A stretch of DNA of 64,000 bases from positions 1 through 64,000 of the forward strand of contig JAFQSP010000010.1 of assembly GCA_017409475.1 (NCBI GenBank), read 5' to 3'. The translations under genes and the position numbers were made by a program. Positions 5,593 to 14,458 of this stretch are shown one piece after another. How positions within the stretch are numbered: the stretch's first letter is position 1; each line of letters starts with the position of its first letter. The notes beneath the pieces are model-generated. The model was not told the origin of the DNA. It worked only from the letters and a program-made list of their open reading frames with translations, and searched no databases. This DNA comes from Clostridia bacterium. Its GTDB lineage: Bacteria > Bacillota > Clostridia > Oscillospirales > Acutalibacteraceae.

Positions 5593-6702
5593 GTGTCAAT
5601 TCCAAAAGAAAAGCCTAAAAAAATACTTCTCATTTTAACCGGCGGAACGATTTGTTCTTTTGCAAACGAAAAAGGTGAGCAAGAATCAGACACAAAAAAA
5701 GCAGAAATGCTTATTATTCAAAATTTTAGAAACAGTGACAGCGGGTTTAGACACAAAAGCAAGGTTGCTTTTTACCCTAAAAGACCGCTTGATATTTTGA
5801 GTGAAAACATGACCGTTAAACACTGGAATACGCTGCTTACAAAAATGAAGGGTTACAATTTTTCAAACTATGATGGTGTGATAATTTTGCATGGCACCGA
5901 TACGCTTGCGTATACCGCATCCTTGCTTTCTTTGTTGTTAGCAGGAATTAGTATCCCTGTTTTTTTAGTTTCAAGCCAGCTTCCGCTCTATAATAAAGAA
6001 GCAAACGGTAATGACAATTTTAAAACAGCGGTAGAGCATATTGTAAAAGGGATTAAACCTAATATTTACGTTGCTTATAAAAACGAAGAGGTAATTGATA
6101 AAAAAGCTGTTTCTCAAATGTATATCCACTATGCTTCACGGTTATTGCAATGTCCTAATCATTCAAACAATTTTTACAGTTCGGGCATGCAGCAGATAGA
6201 GAAAAACGAATTTTTTGAAGGCTCAAGCTCAAAAGCTGAAGATGGGATGCTATTGTATAGCTTGAAAAAATTAGAAAACTGCGTTTTAAAAATAACCCCA
6301 TATGTAGGACTGGATTATTCCCGCATTTCGCTTAAAGGTGTTAAAGCGGTGTTGCATCATACATATCACTCAAGCACAATGTCGGTAAATCCGTATCACA
6401 AAAAGCCCGATCAAAAAGAAGAGAAAAGCATTAATTATACAAAAGATTCAATAATGTCATTAATAAAGCGCTGTGGCGCAACTGCCTCAAAAGCGGAAGT
6501 ATATATTGAGCCGTGCAATGAGAAAAATGCATATCTTTATGATACTACAGGAATTGTTTTAAGATGCAAAGTAGGAACATCCTTTAGAACGACATCCGAA
6601 ATGGCGTATGTGAAGCTGTTAATCGGATGTGCTTTAGGTTACGAAAAAGAAAGACTGCAAAACTTTATGAATACAGAAATCAACAAAGAATTCATAAGAT
6701 AA
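5593..6702 (+). CDS. L-asparaginase family protein
   Basis: About 369 residues of the asparaginase/glutaminase family (L-asparagine to aspartate and ammonia). Both active-site threonine motifs are present: LTGGTI near residue 18 and the Thr-Asp pair in LHGTDTLAY near residue 107; a Lys-type third region is less clear. No signal peptide, so probably cytoplasmic, type I-like. I chose GTG 5593, eight bases after AAGGAG; an in-frame GTG at 5584 overlaps that site. The C-terminal half is divergent from standard AnsA and the gene is AT-rich like its left neighbours, so substrate preference is open. It ends at a strong hairpin shared with the convergent gatB. Confidence 0.8.
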   Translation: MSIPKEKPKKILLILTGGTICSFANEKGEQESDTKKAEMLIIQNFRNSDSGFRHKSKVAFYPKRPLDILSENMTVKHWNTLLTKMKGYNFSNYDGVIILHGTDTLAYTASLLSLLLAGISIPVFLVSSQLPLYNKEANGNDNFKTAVEHIVKGIKPNIYVAYKNEEVIDKKAVSQMYIHYASRLLQCPNHSNNFYSSGMQQIEKNEFFEGSSSKAEDGMLLYSLKKLENCVLKITPYVGLDYSRISLKGVKAVLHHTYHSSTMSVNPYHKKPDQKEEKSINYTKDSIMSLIKRCGATASKAEVYIEPCNEKNAYLYDTTGIVLRCKVGTSFRTTSEMAYVKLLIGCALGYEKERLQNFMNTEINKEFIR

Positions 6703-6727
6703 TGAGTAATCCATGAGGGTGTAAATA

Positions 6728-6760
6728 AAAAAGCGAGAGCAATTGTTGCTCTCGCTTTTT
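6728..6760. terminator. Bidirectional Rho-independent terminator
   Basis: Stem AAAAAGCGAGAGCAA / TTGCTCTCGCTTTTT with a 3-base loop and U-tracts on both strands, between the convergent asparaginase and gatB genes. Confidence 0.85.
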
Positions 6761-6764
6761 TTAT

Positions 6765-8189
6765 TTAACAATTGTTTAATTTGTTTTCTAAAACTTCTTT
6801 TATAACGGCGGGGTTTCCTGCGCCCTTAAGCTCCTTCATACAAGCGCCGAATAAAGCCTGTTTAGCCTTTTCTTTGCCGTTTTTGTAATCTTCGAGTGCG
6901 CGGGGGTTTTCGCTTAAAACCTTATCTATGATTTCCTCAATTGCTGATGCATCAACCTTGCGGTCTAAAGCATTTTCTTTACAGTAAGCGATGGGGTCAA
7001 CACCGTCTTCTACAACGGCGATAAGGATTTTTTTGCCTGCGTTACGGTTAACCGAACCGCTGTCAACCATCTTTATTATTGCTGCAAGCTTTTCTGCGGT
7101 AACCGAAAGGTCGCCTAAAGTTTTTCCATCCTTGCGCAATACTCCGGCGCAGTCGGTAAGAATCCATGTAGCAGTATCCTTTGCATTACAGCCGAGAGCT
7201 ACAACATCATCAAGCAGCTTACTTATATTGCTGTTATAAATAAGCATTTCAATTTCTTTTTCGGAAATGCCTGCCGCACGATAAGCATCGGCCTTTTCGT
7301 CAACAGCAACCGGCTTAGTTGCCTTTATTTGCTCCAGCCATTCATCGTCGATGATGATAGGCATAATGTTTGCGTCGGGAAAATAACGATAATCCGCCTC
7401 GGTTTCCTTGTTTCGCATTGCAAAAGTTTTTCCGCTTATATCGTCAAAACGGCGAGTCTCTTGCACAAGCTCCTCTGTTCCAAACTCTAATGCGTCCATG
7501 TGACGCTGTGCTTCGTAGCGAATAGCTCGATCAATTGCTTCAAATGAGCTCATGTTTTTAATTTCGGTACGAACGCCATATTCTTCGCTACCTTCGGGAC
7601 GAACCGAAATATTTACGTCGCAACGCATTGCACCTTCTTCACATTCAGAAACGCCGCCTGAACGGAACATTGACTTAAGCTTATTAAGATAAGCTAAAAC
7701 TTCTTCTGCTGTGCGGAAATCGGGTTGAGTAACTATTTCAATAAGCGGAACACTGGTACGGTTAAAATCTACAAATGAAGATTTTCCTTCGTGAACAAGC
7801 TTACCTGCGTCCTCTTCCATATGAATTTGTTTAATACGGATATCTCGGTTACCGAGAGACGTATTAAGCGTTACGCAGCCATTGGTGCATATCGGATGAT
7901 TAAGCTGAGTTGTCTGATATGAACAAGGCAAGTCAGGATAATAGTAATTTTTCTTATCAAAGGTTGTATATCTGCTGATTTCACAATTAAGCATAAGTCC
8001 GGCTGTAACTGCAAGCTCAACAACGCGTTTATTCATAATTGGGAGCATTCCCGGCATACCGCTGCATGCCGGACAAACGCAATCGTTAGGCTCTTTTGGT
8101 GAGGAATGGCCGCCACATGAGCAAAAAATCTTCGACTTGGTATCTAATTCTACATGGGTTTCAAGGCCGATTACAAGTTCGTAGTTCAT
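6765..8189 (-). CDS. gatB: Asp-tRNA(Asn)/Glu-tRNA(Gln) amidotransferase subunit B
   Basis: A 474-residue GatB, the kinase and tRNA-binding subunit of GatCAB, which activates the carboxylate of misacylated Asp-tRNA(Asn) or Glu-tRNA(Gln) with ATP before ammonia transfer. It starts with the family signature MNYELVIGLETHVEL, has two metal-binding cysteine pairs (FCSC and CVCPACSGMPG), the catalytic-cradle motif YRYFPDANIMPI, and a C-terminal helical/YqeY domain. ATG 8189 fits the family; a longer frame to 8213 runs into gatA. It starts one base after the gatA stop, the last gene of the T-box operon. Length and motifs are normal, unlike GatA next door. Confidence 0.96.
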   Translation of the reverse strand: MNYELVIGLETHVELDTKSKIFCSCGGHSSPKEPNDCVCPACSGMPGMLPIMNKRVVELAVTAGLMLNCEISRYTTFDKKNYYYPDLPCSYQTTQLNHPICTNGCVTLNTSLGNRDIRIKQIHMEEDAGKLVHEGKSSFVDFNRTSVPLIEIVTQPDFRTAEEVLAYLNKLKSMFRSGGVSECEEGAMRCDVNISVRPEGSEEYGVRTEIKNMSSFEAIDRAIRYEAQRHMDALEFGTEELVQETRRFDDISGKTFAMRNKETEADYRYFPDANIMPIIIDDEWLEQIKATKPVAVDEKADAYRAAGISEKEIEMLIYNSNISKLLDDVVALGCNAKDTATWILTDCAGVLRKDGKTLGDLSVTAEKLAAIIKMVDSGSVNRNAGKKILIAVVEDGVDPIAYCKENALDRKVDASAIEEIIDKVLSENPRALEDYKNGKEKAKQALFGACMKELKGAGNPAVIKEVLENKLNNC

Positions 8190-8190
8190 A

Positions 8191-9375
8191 TTATTCACCC
8201 TTCCTTTCAACAACGCCGGCGAGGCTTAAAAGAGTGCTTTCGTCGAAATGCTTGCCCAAAAGCTGAACACCGTTACTTACGAGCGCCGGAGTTCCTATAA
8301 GATTTGCAACCGAGGTGAATACACCTTCAGCAAACACCTTTTCAAATGCTTGGTGAATGTCATAGCTTTCATATGCCGTTGCGCTGCATACAGGGGTAAG
8401 AACTGCGTCGTAATTTTTCATAAGCTCTTCAAATCTTTCGGCAATTACGCGGCGCACCTTCAGGGATTTGCCATAGCATTCATCATAGCGATTTTTAGAC
8501 AAAACATCTGAACCGTAAAGTATAACGGCTTTTGTGAGGAAGTTAAATCCTTCGGTTCGGGTGTTTGTATATAATTCGTCAATGTTTTTATATTCTTTTG
8601 CTCTATGACCGTACTTAACGCCGTCATATCGTGAAACATTGTTGCAGGTTTCAGCAGTCATAAGAATTTGCCACGCTACATTGGCAATATCAAAGAAGTC
8701 GAGTGAAATCTCGTCAACTGTTACACCGTTTGCACGAAGGCTTTCGACAAATGATGAAACACGTGCGCGAGTTTTTTCGTCGGCTTTTTCAAGTAATTCC
8801 TTTACCACACAAACACGCTTTGCTGATACAGGAATATATGTGGAATAATTATAGCGTTCGTTTTTAAGGCTTGTTCCGTCCTTTTCATCATGGCCTGCGA
8901 TTACGGACATAATTTCGGAAACCGAGTCTACGTTTTTTGCATAAACGCCGATTTGTTCGCCCGAAGCCGCACATGAAATAACACCATAGCGCGAAACCGT
9001 ACCATAGGTGGGTTTAAGGAAGCAAACGTTTGATAAGGCTGCTGCACGACGAGTGGAGCCGTTCATATCAACGCCAAGAGCTGCTTTTACATCGCCATTT
9101 GCAATTAGCTGTGCAGCTGCGCCATAAAGGTTTTCATCCTTTTCGGAATAATAAGAAAATTCGCCGCAAAGATCGAGCCCAAACTCACCAACATGAGTTT
9201 TACCTGCAATGGTGTAGTCCTTATTTTCTAAGCGCAATACTGCTTCAGCGCTAAAAAGCGGCTTGAAATTTTCTAATATGCGTGATCCTGCAGTGGCCGG
9301 TACGTCTTTGACAAGAATGGTATCGTCAACTGCAATATTACCTTTTTCTAATATACGGGTTGCATAATATTTCAT
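8191..9375 (-). CDS. gatA: Shortened, divergent amidotransferase subunit A
   Basis: A 394-residue GatA-type amidase where the usual length is about 480-490. GatA releases ammonia from glutamine for GatB. Recognisable parts: LVKD (catalytic Lys), AGSRILENF, AGKTHVGEFG, the very typical LKPTYGTVSRYGVISCAASG and the AGHDEKDGTS segment. The first 60 residues are missing, and the Gly-Ser loop (GGSSGGS) that supplies the cis-Ser of the Ser-Ser-Lys triad is absent; the nucleophile motif DTGGSIR reads DMNGSTRR. The frame is intact, well translated (ribosome binding site GTGAGGTG) and sits between AspRS-GatC and GatB, so it is surely the GatA of this operon. Whether it still hydrolyses glutamine is open. 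Confidence 0.85.
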   Translation of the reverse strand: MKYYATRILEKGNIAVDDTILVKDVPATAGSRILENFKPLFSAEAVLRLENKDYTIAGKTHVGEFGLDLCGEFSYYSEKDENLYGAAAQLIANGDVKAALGVDMNGSTRRAAALSNVCFLKPTYGTVSRYGVISCAASGEQIGVYAKNVDSVSEIMSVIAGHDEKDGTSLKNERYNYSTYIPVSAKRVCVVKELLEKADEKTRARVSSFVESLRANGVTVDEISLDFFDIANVAWQILMTAETCNNVSRYDGVKYGHRAKEYKNIDELYTNTRTEGFNFLTKAVILYGSDVLSKNRYDECYGKSLKVRRVIAERFEELMKNYDAVLTPVCSATAYESYDIHQAFEKVFAEGVFTSVANLIGTPALVSNGVQLLGKHFDESTLLSLAGVVERKGE

Positions 9376-9386
9376 CTATCTACACC

Positions 9387-11462
9387 TCACTTTACAAGTC
9401 TTGGTACCTGCCAACTGTCATCGTTGCGCTCGGGAGCGCCTTCAAGCAGCTTTTCTCTCGAAAAGGTTTGCTTTCGCTCATCTTCGCGGAGAATATTGGT
9501 CATAGGCATAACATAAATCATTTCTTCTGTATTTTCGGTATCAACGGTTTTCAGAACCGATTCCTTTTCACTCATTGATTTAAAAATGTTTTCTATAATC
9601 AATTCTTCATTTTCGGTAAGTGATAGCTGATTAAGTTGCTGAGCGTTTGAGAAGGTTGAACGTTTGTCGTTGCGCTTTTTAACGCCGCCTGTTGCTGCTG
9701 CTCGAGCCGCTAATGCGCTATTGTTTCCGAGAAGATGAACGTCTTCAAGCTGCTGGTTGGTAACTTCGCTTGGAGCACCAAGTAAAAGGTCCTGCGCGTT
9801 TCCGTTTAACGGGAATGCAATTACATCGAGAATTTTTTCCTCGTCGGTAAGCAACATTACCATACGGTCGATACCGGGTGCCATACCGGCATGCGGCGGA
9901 GCTCCGTATTGGAATGCGGTATATAAAGCATTAAAGCGAGATTTAAGCTCGTCTTCGGAATATCCGGCTATTTCAAACGCTTTTTTCATTATTTCAATAT
10001 CGTGATTTCGCACGGCGCCTGATGCAAGCTCAATACCGTTACAAACGAGGTCATACTGATACGCAAGAACCTGTGTAGGATCATCGCCGAGAAGAGCATC
10101 CATTCCGCCTTGCGGCATTGAAAACGGGTTGTGAGTGAATATAGTATCGCCTGTTTCCTCGTCAATTTCATACATTGGGAAATCGACAATAAAGCAAAAT
10201 TCAAAGGCATCGTCACGTATAAGGTCAAGTTGATTTTTATGAGCTAACCATGAACGGATATGTCCTGCTTTTTTCTCGGTATCGTTCTTTTTCTCGTCGC
10301 AAATGAAGAAGAGAGTTTCGCCCTCTTTAACCTTGGAAATAGCTATAATTTCAGCCTTTTTTTCATCCGAAAGGAATTTTGCAATAGGACCTGCGAAAAC
10401 TCCGTTTTTCAAGGTAATATAGCCAAGACCGCCGAGACCAACTTCAGCGCTTGTTGCAAATTTTAGTGAGTCTTCGAAGAATTTATTCGACTTTCCGTTA
10501 CAATCCGCAACAATGCCGCGAACCGGCTTGCCTTTAAAAGCGGGGAAATCTACATCTGCAAAGAAATCGGTAAGATCGCAAATAATGAGAGGATTACGAA
10601 GATCAGGTTTATCAGATCCGTATTTCATCATAGCGTCTGCATAGGTGATGCGGGGGAATGGCTTGTCGGTTATCTTTTTATTCGAGAAGGTTTTAAATGT
10701 ATCATAGATAACATCTTCGCATACTTCTAATACTTCGTCCTGTGTGGCAAAGGCCATTTCGAAATCGAGTTGATAAAATTCGCCCGGCGAACGATCGGCA
10801 CGTGCATCTTCATCTCGGAAACAGGGAGCAATTTGAAAATATCTGTCAAAGCCGGAAACCATTAGCAGCTGTTTAAACTGCTGCGGAGCCTGTGGTAAAG
10901 CATAGAATTTTCCGGGGTGCTTACGGCTCGGAACCAAAAAGTCACGTGCGCCCTCGGGAGAAGATGCGGTCAGAATAGGTGTCTGCATATCGAGGAAATT
11001 CTTTTCCTCCATCTTGTTGCGAAGATGGCGTATTACCTTCGATCTTATTACAAGATTTTCGTGATTTTTGGGGTTTCTAAGGTCAAGATAGCGATATTTA
11101 AGACGCAGTTCATCCTTGCTCATTCTTGACGTACGAACATCAAATGGCAACATATTACGGCTTTTGCCGAGCACGGTTAAGGTGTCAACAACCAGCTCAA
11201 CTCGACCTGTATCTATTTTGCTGTTTACGGTTTCTTCGTCGCGCTTTTTAACTATTCCGGTTACGGAAATAACGGTTTCACGGTTTACATTTTTAAGCAG
11301 TTCTTCGTTATGAATAACTACCTGGGTTACACCTGTGTAATCGCGTAAATCTACAAACATAACGCCGCCATGGTCGCGAATAACATCTACCCAACCTGCA
11401 AGCGAAACTGTACTGTCTATATGCGTATCGCGAATATCATTACAGAATAACGTTCTATACAT
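9387..11462 (-). CDS. aspS-gatC: Aspartyl-tRNA synthetase fused to amidotransferase subunit C
   Basis: A 691-residue fusion. Residues 1 to about 570 are a bacterial AspRS: anticodon-binding OB fold at the N-terminus, class II motif 2 FRDEDARADRSPGEF, insertion domain, and motif 3 in GAPPHAGMAPGIDRM. After a linker, residues about 605-691 are a complete GatC (LTENEELIIENIF, then YVMPMTNILREDE and GAPERNDDSWQVP), which normally bridges GatA and GatB. The anticodon-domain motif RDHGG has His where discriminating AspRS such as E. coli has Leu (RDLGS), the pattern of non-discriminating enzymes that also charge tRNA(Asn). The fusion therefore joins Asp-tRNA(Asn) formation and amidation in one chain. 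No frameshift or stop is seen. A T-box leader precedes it; gatA and gatB follow. Confidence 0.93.
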   Translation of the reverse strand: MYRTLFCNDIRDTHIDSTVSLAGWVDVIRDHGGVMFVDLRDYTGVTQVVIHNEELLKNVNRETVISVTGIVKKRDEETVNSKIDTGRVELVVDTLTVLGKSRNMLPFDVRTSRMSKDELRLKYRYLDLRNPKNHENLVIRSKVIRHLRNKMEEKNFLDMQTPILTASSPEGARDFLVPSRKHPGKFYALPQAPQQFKQLLMVSGFDRYFQIAPCFRDEDARADRSPGEFYQLDFEMAFATQDEVLEVCEDVIYDTFKTFSNKKITDKPFPRITYADAMMKYGSDKPDLRNPLIICDLTDFFADVDFPAFKGKPVRGIVADCNGKSNKFFEDSLKFATSAEVGLGGLGYITLKNGVFAGPIAKFLSDEKKAEIIAISKVKEGETLFFICDEKKNDTEKKAGHIRSWLAHKNQLDLIRDDAFEFCFIVDFPMYEIDEETGDTIFTHNPFSMPQGGMDALLGDDPTQVLAYQYDLVCNGIELASGAVRNHDIEIMKKAFEIAGYSEDELKSRFNALYTAFQYGAPPHAGMAPGIDRMVMLLTDEEKILDVIAFPLNGNAQDLLLGAPSEVTNQQLEDVHLLGNNSALAARAAATGGVKKRNDKRSTFSNAQQLNQLSLTENEELIIENIFKSMSEKESVLKTVDTENTEEMIYVMPMTNILREDERKQTFSREKLLEGAPERNDDSWQVPRLVK

Positions 11463-11496
11463 AATAAACCTCCTAAATTATATTTATAAAAATAAA

Positions 11497-11703
11497 AAAG
11501 TCCCGGGAATATCGTAATATTCCCGGGACGAGCAAACATAAAGTTGACCCGCGGTGCCACCCGCATTGATGTAAAAAACATCCTCTTTTAATATTAAGTT
11601 TAAATACAATCAGAGTGTTCCCATGCTTACTACTCATCTCAAATGCGCTTTCAGTCGCTGACGCATTCTCCCTGACAGACTTTCCATAAAAGCCGAGTCT
11701 CCA
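11497..11703 (-). promoter_or_regulatory. T-box leader of the aspS-gatC-gatA-gatB operon
   Basis: On the minus strand, a leader of about 200 bases carries the T-box antiterminator sequence GGGTGGCACCGCGGG (11562-11548), complementary to an uncharged tRNA acceptor end. It is followed by a strong terminator stem GTCCCGGGAATAT/ATATTCCCGGGAC (11500-11528) with a U-run. Upstream are a short stem I (GACT...AGTC) and a hairpin AATGCG...CGCATT (11641-11667). Uncharged tRNA(Asp) or tRNA(Asn) would be expected to turn the operon on. I could not place the specifier codon with confidence; stem I looks shorter than in classic T-boxes. Confidence 0.93.
11500..11528 (-). terminator. T-box regulated terminator
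   Basis: Minus-strand stem of 13 pairs (GTCCCGGGAATAT with its complement), 3-base loop, followed by a T run and then the aspS-gatC ribosome binding site TAGGAGG. Confidence 0.9.
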
Positions 11704-11709
11704 TTGGAT

Positions 11710-11737
11710 ATTATAACAAAATCATATTTATTGTCAA
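11710..11737 (-). promoter_or_regulatory. Sigma-A promoter of the T-box operon
   Basis: Minus strand: -35 TTGACA (11737-11732), 16-base spacer, perfect -10 TATAAT (11715-11710), directly upstream of the T-box leader. Confidence 0.85.
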
Positions 11738-11900
11738 GAATATTTTTCTCACTTGAATATGCAATATTCATATAATAAATAATATTGAGCTATTTTTTAG
11801 TATATGTCAAATTTACGCAAATTGCAACACGTAAAATTTAGTAAAAAAACAGCATTTTGACAGTTTTTCGACCTTCCGTTTAACATACAGCTCAAAACAC

Positions 11901-11962
11901 AAAAATTTCCTTGCTTTACAAATTTGCTTTTTGAGCATCGGTAAAACAAGGAGATTTATACT
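11901..11962 (-). repeat. Long hairpin repeat, copy 2 (possible atp operon terminator)
   Basis: Arms AAAATTTCCTTGCTTTAC and GTAAAACAAGGAGATTT pair with two mismatched or wobble positions around a 21-base loop, just after the atpC stop on the minus strand. The position suggests a transcription end or 3'-stabilising hairpin. The arm sequence AAGGAGATTTATACT is shared with the other two copies. Confidence 0.6.
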
Positions 11963-11969
11963 TTATTTT

Positions 11970-12233
11970 TTATTCGTCGAATTTGAATGAGCCGGAAATG
12001 AGGGTTACCGAGTCTTTGCCAACGGTGAGCAGTCCTCCGTCAGCGGTTGCGGTCCTTTTACTTCCGTCCTCGAGCCAAATAGTGCAAGGACACCCTACAA
12101 TCGAGGTGACAAAGGGGATATGCCCCGCCATAATGGCAAGTTCACCCTCGGTACCTCTTACGTCGAGCTTAATCGCATTTCCCGAAAATTTGTTTCCGTC
12201 GGGAGACGCAATGGTGAGTTTAAATGTATTCAT
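11970..12233 (-). CDS. atpC: ATP synthase epsilon subunit, short form
   Basis: An 87-residue epsilon subunit of the F1 central stalk, against about 130-140 in most bacteria. The sequence covers only the N-terminal beta-sandwich (FKLTIASPDG, GTEGELAIMAGHIPF, TADGGLLTV) and stops where the C-terminal helical hairpin would begin. That hairpin inhibits ATP hydrolysis in other species, so this form should bind gamma and c-ring but lack that brake (inference). Last gene of the operon, four bases after atpD. The next 60 bases form a hairpin rather than a second half, so this is not a frameshift in what I can read. Confidence 0.9.
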   Translation of the reverse strand: MNTFKLTIASPDGNKFSGNAIKLDVRGTEGELAIMAGHIPFVTSIVGCPCTIWLEDGSKRTATADGGLLTVGKDSVTLISGSFKFDE

Positions 12234-12237
12234 TCAA

Positions 12238-13635
<1,398 letters not shown>

Positions 13636-13648
13636 TTACCACCTCTTA

Positions 13649-14452
13649 TCAGTTACCGCTGCCTGCAACGATTTCTGTGATTTCCTGGGTGATTGCACCC
13701 TGCCTTGCGCGGTTATATTCAAGCTGTAAATCGTTTATCATCTGCTGCGCATTTTTACTTGCCGAGTCCATAGCCATCCTTCGTGCCGAAACCTCGCTGG
13801 CAAAGCTTTCTCTTGCGCAAACGGTGATTACTCCCGCAACGTATTCACGAGCAACGTTATTGAGTACCGTTAGGCAATCGGGCTCAAAAATCATGCCTGC
13901 TGCATCGTTTCGTTCGGTTTTTTTAAAGGGGAGTATCCATTTTATATACGCTTCCTGGCTCATGACCGAATTGTATCTTGTTGAGATTATGCCCAGTCGG
14001 TCGAATTTACCCTCTGCGAATTCGGCACAAAGCTGGTTTGCGAGCTTTTCGGCTTCATCAAAGGAATAGTGCTCCGATGAAGTGAAATCGTCGCCGTATT
14101 TTTCGCAAGCTCGTTTACCGATTCCGATAAATTCAGCATCGGGATACTCGGCTGCAAGGCGAAAAACATTTGCATTATAGCCGCCTGCAAGTCCTCGGTC
14201 ACCCGCAATAACGATAATTTTTGTTCTTGCGGTTTCACGCTCCTGCATAAAGGGACTTTTTAAACTTTCGCGGTCGGCAGAAAGCACAGAAATTGTATTT
14301 TCCAGCGCAGCCATATAGTCCCTCGCCTTCATCATCGCCTCGTTAGCTCGGCGAATTTTTGACGAAGCGACAAGTCCCATTGCATTGGTAAGCTGCATGG
14401 TCGAATTTACGCTTTTTATGCGTATTCTCAGCGCTTTTGTATTCTGTGACAT
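13649..14452 (-). CDS. atpG: ATP synthase gamma subunit
   Basis: A 267-residue central-stalk rotor subunit, slightly shorter than the usual 285-290. N-terminal helix motif LRIRIKSVNSTMQLTNAM with SSKIRRANEAM, and the C-terminal helix SEVSARRMAMDSASKNAQQM and NRARQGAITQEITEIV are typical and form the coiled coil turning inside alpha3beta3. It follows atpA after six bases and precedes atpD. Confidence 0.96.
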   Translation of the reverse strand: MSQNTKALRIRIKSVNSTMQLTNAMGLVASSKIRRANEAMMKARDYMAALENTISVLSADRESLKSPFMQERETARTKIIVIAGDRGLAGGYNANVFRLAAEYPDAEFIGIGKRACEKYGDDFTSSEHYSFDEAEKLANQLCAEFAEGKFDRLGIISTRYNSVMSQEAYIKWILPFKKTERNDAAGMIFEPDCLTVLNNVAREYVAGVITVCARESFASEVSARRMAMDSASKNAQQMINDLQLEYNRARQGAITQEITEIVAGSGN

Positions 14453-14458
14453 GGCAAA

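Larger units (their letters stand above)
11463..11969. other. Intergenic region: T-box leader, promoter and ATP operon end
   Basis: These 507 bases contain the T-box leader and promoter on the right side of aspS-gatC and, near atpC, the second copy of the long hairpin repeat. The AT-rich stretch 11738-11900 shows no gene or other structure that I can support. Confidence 0.7.
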
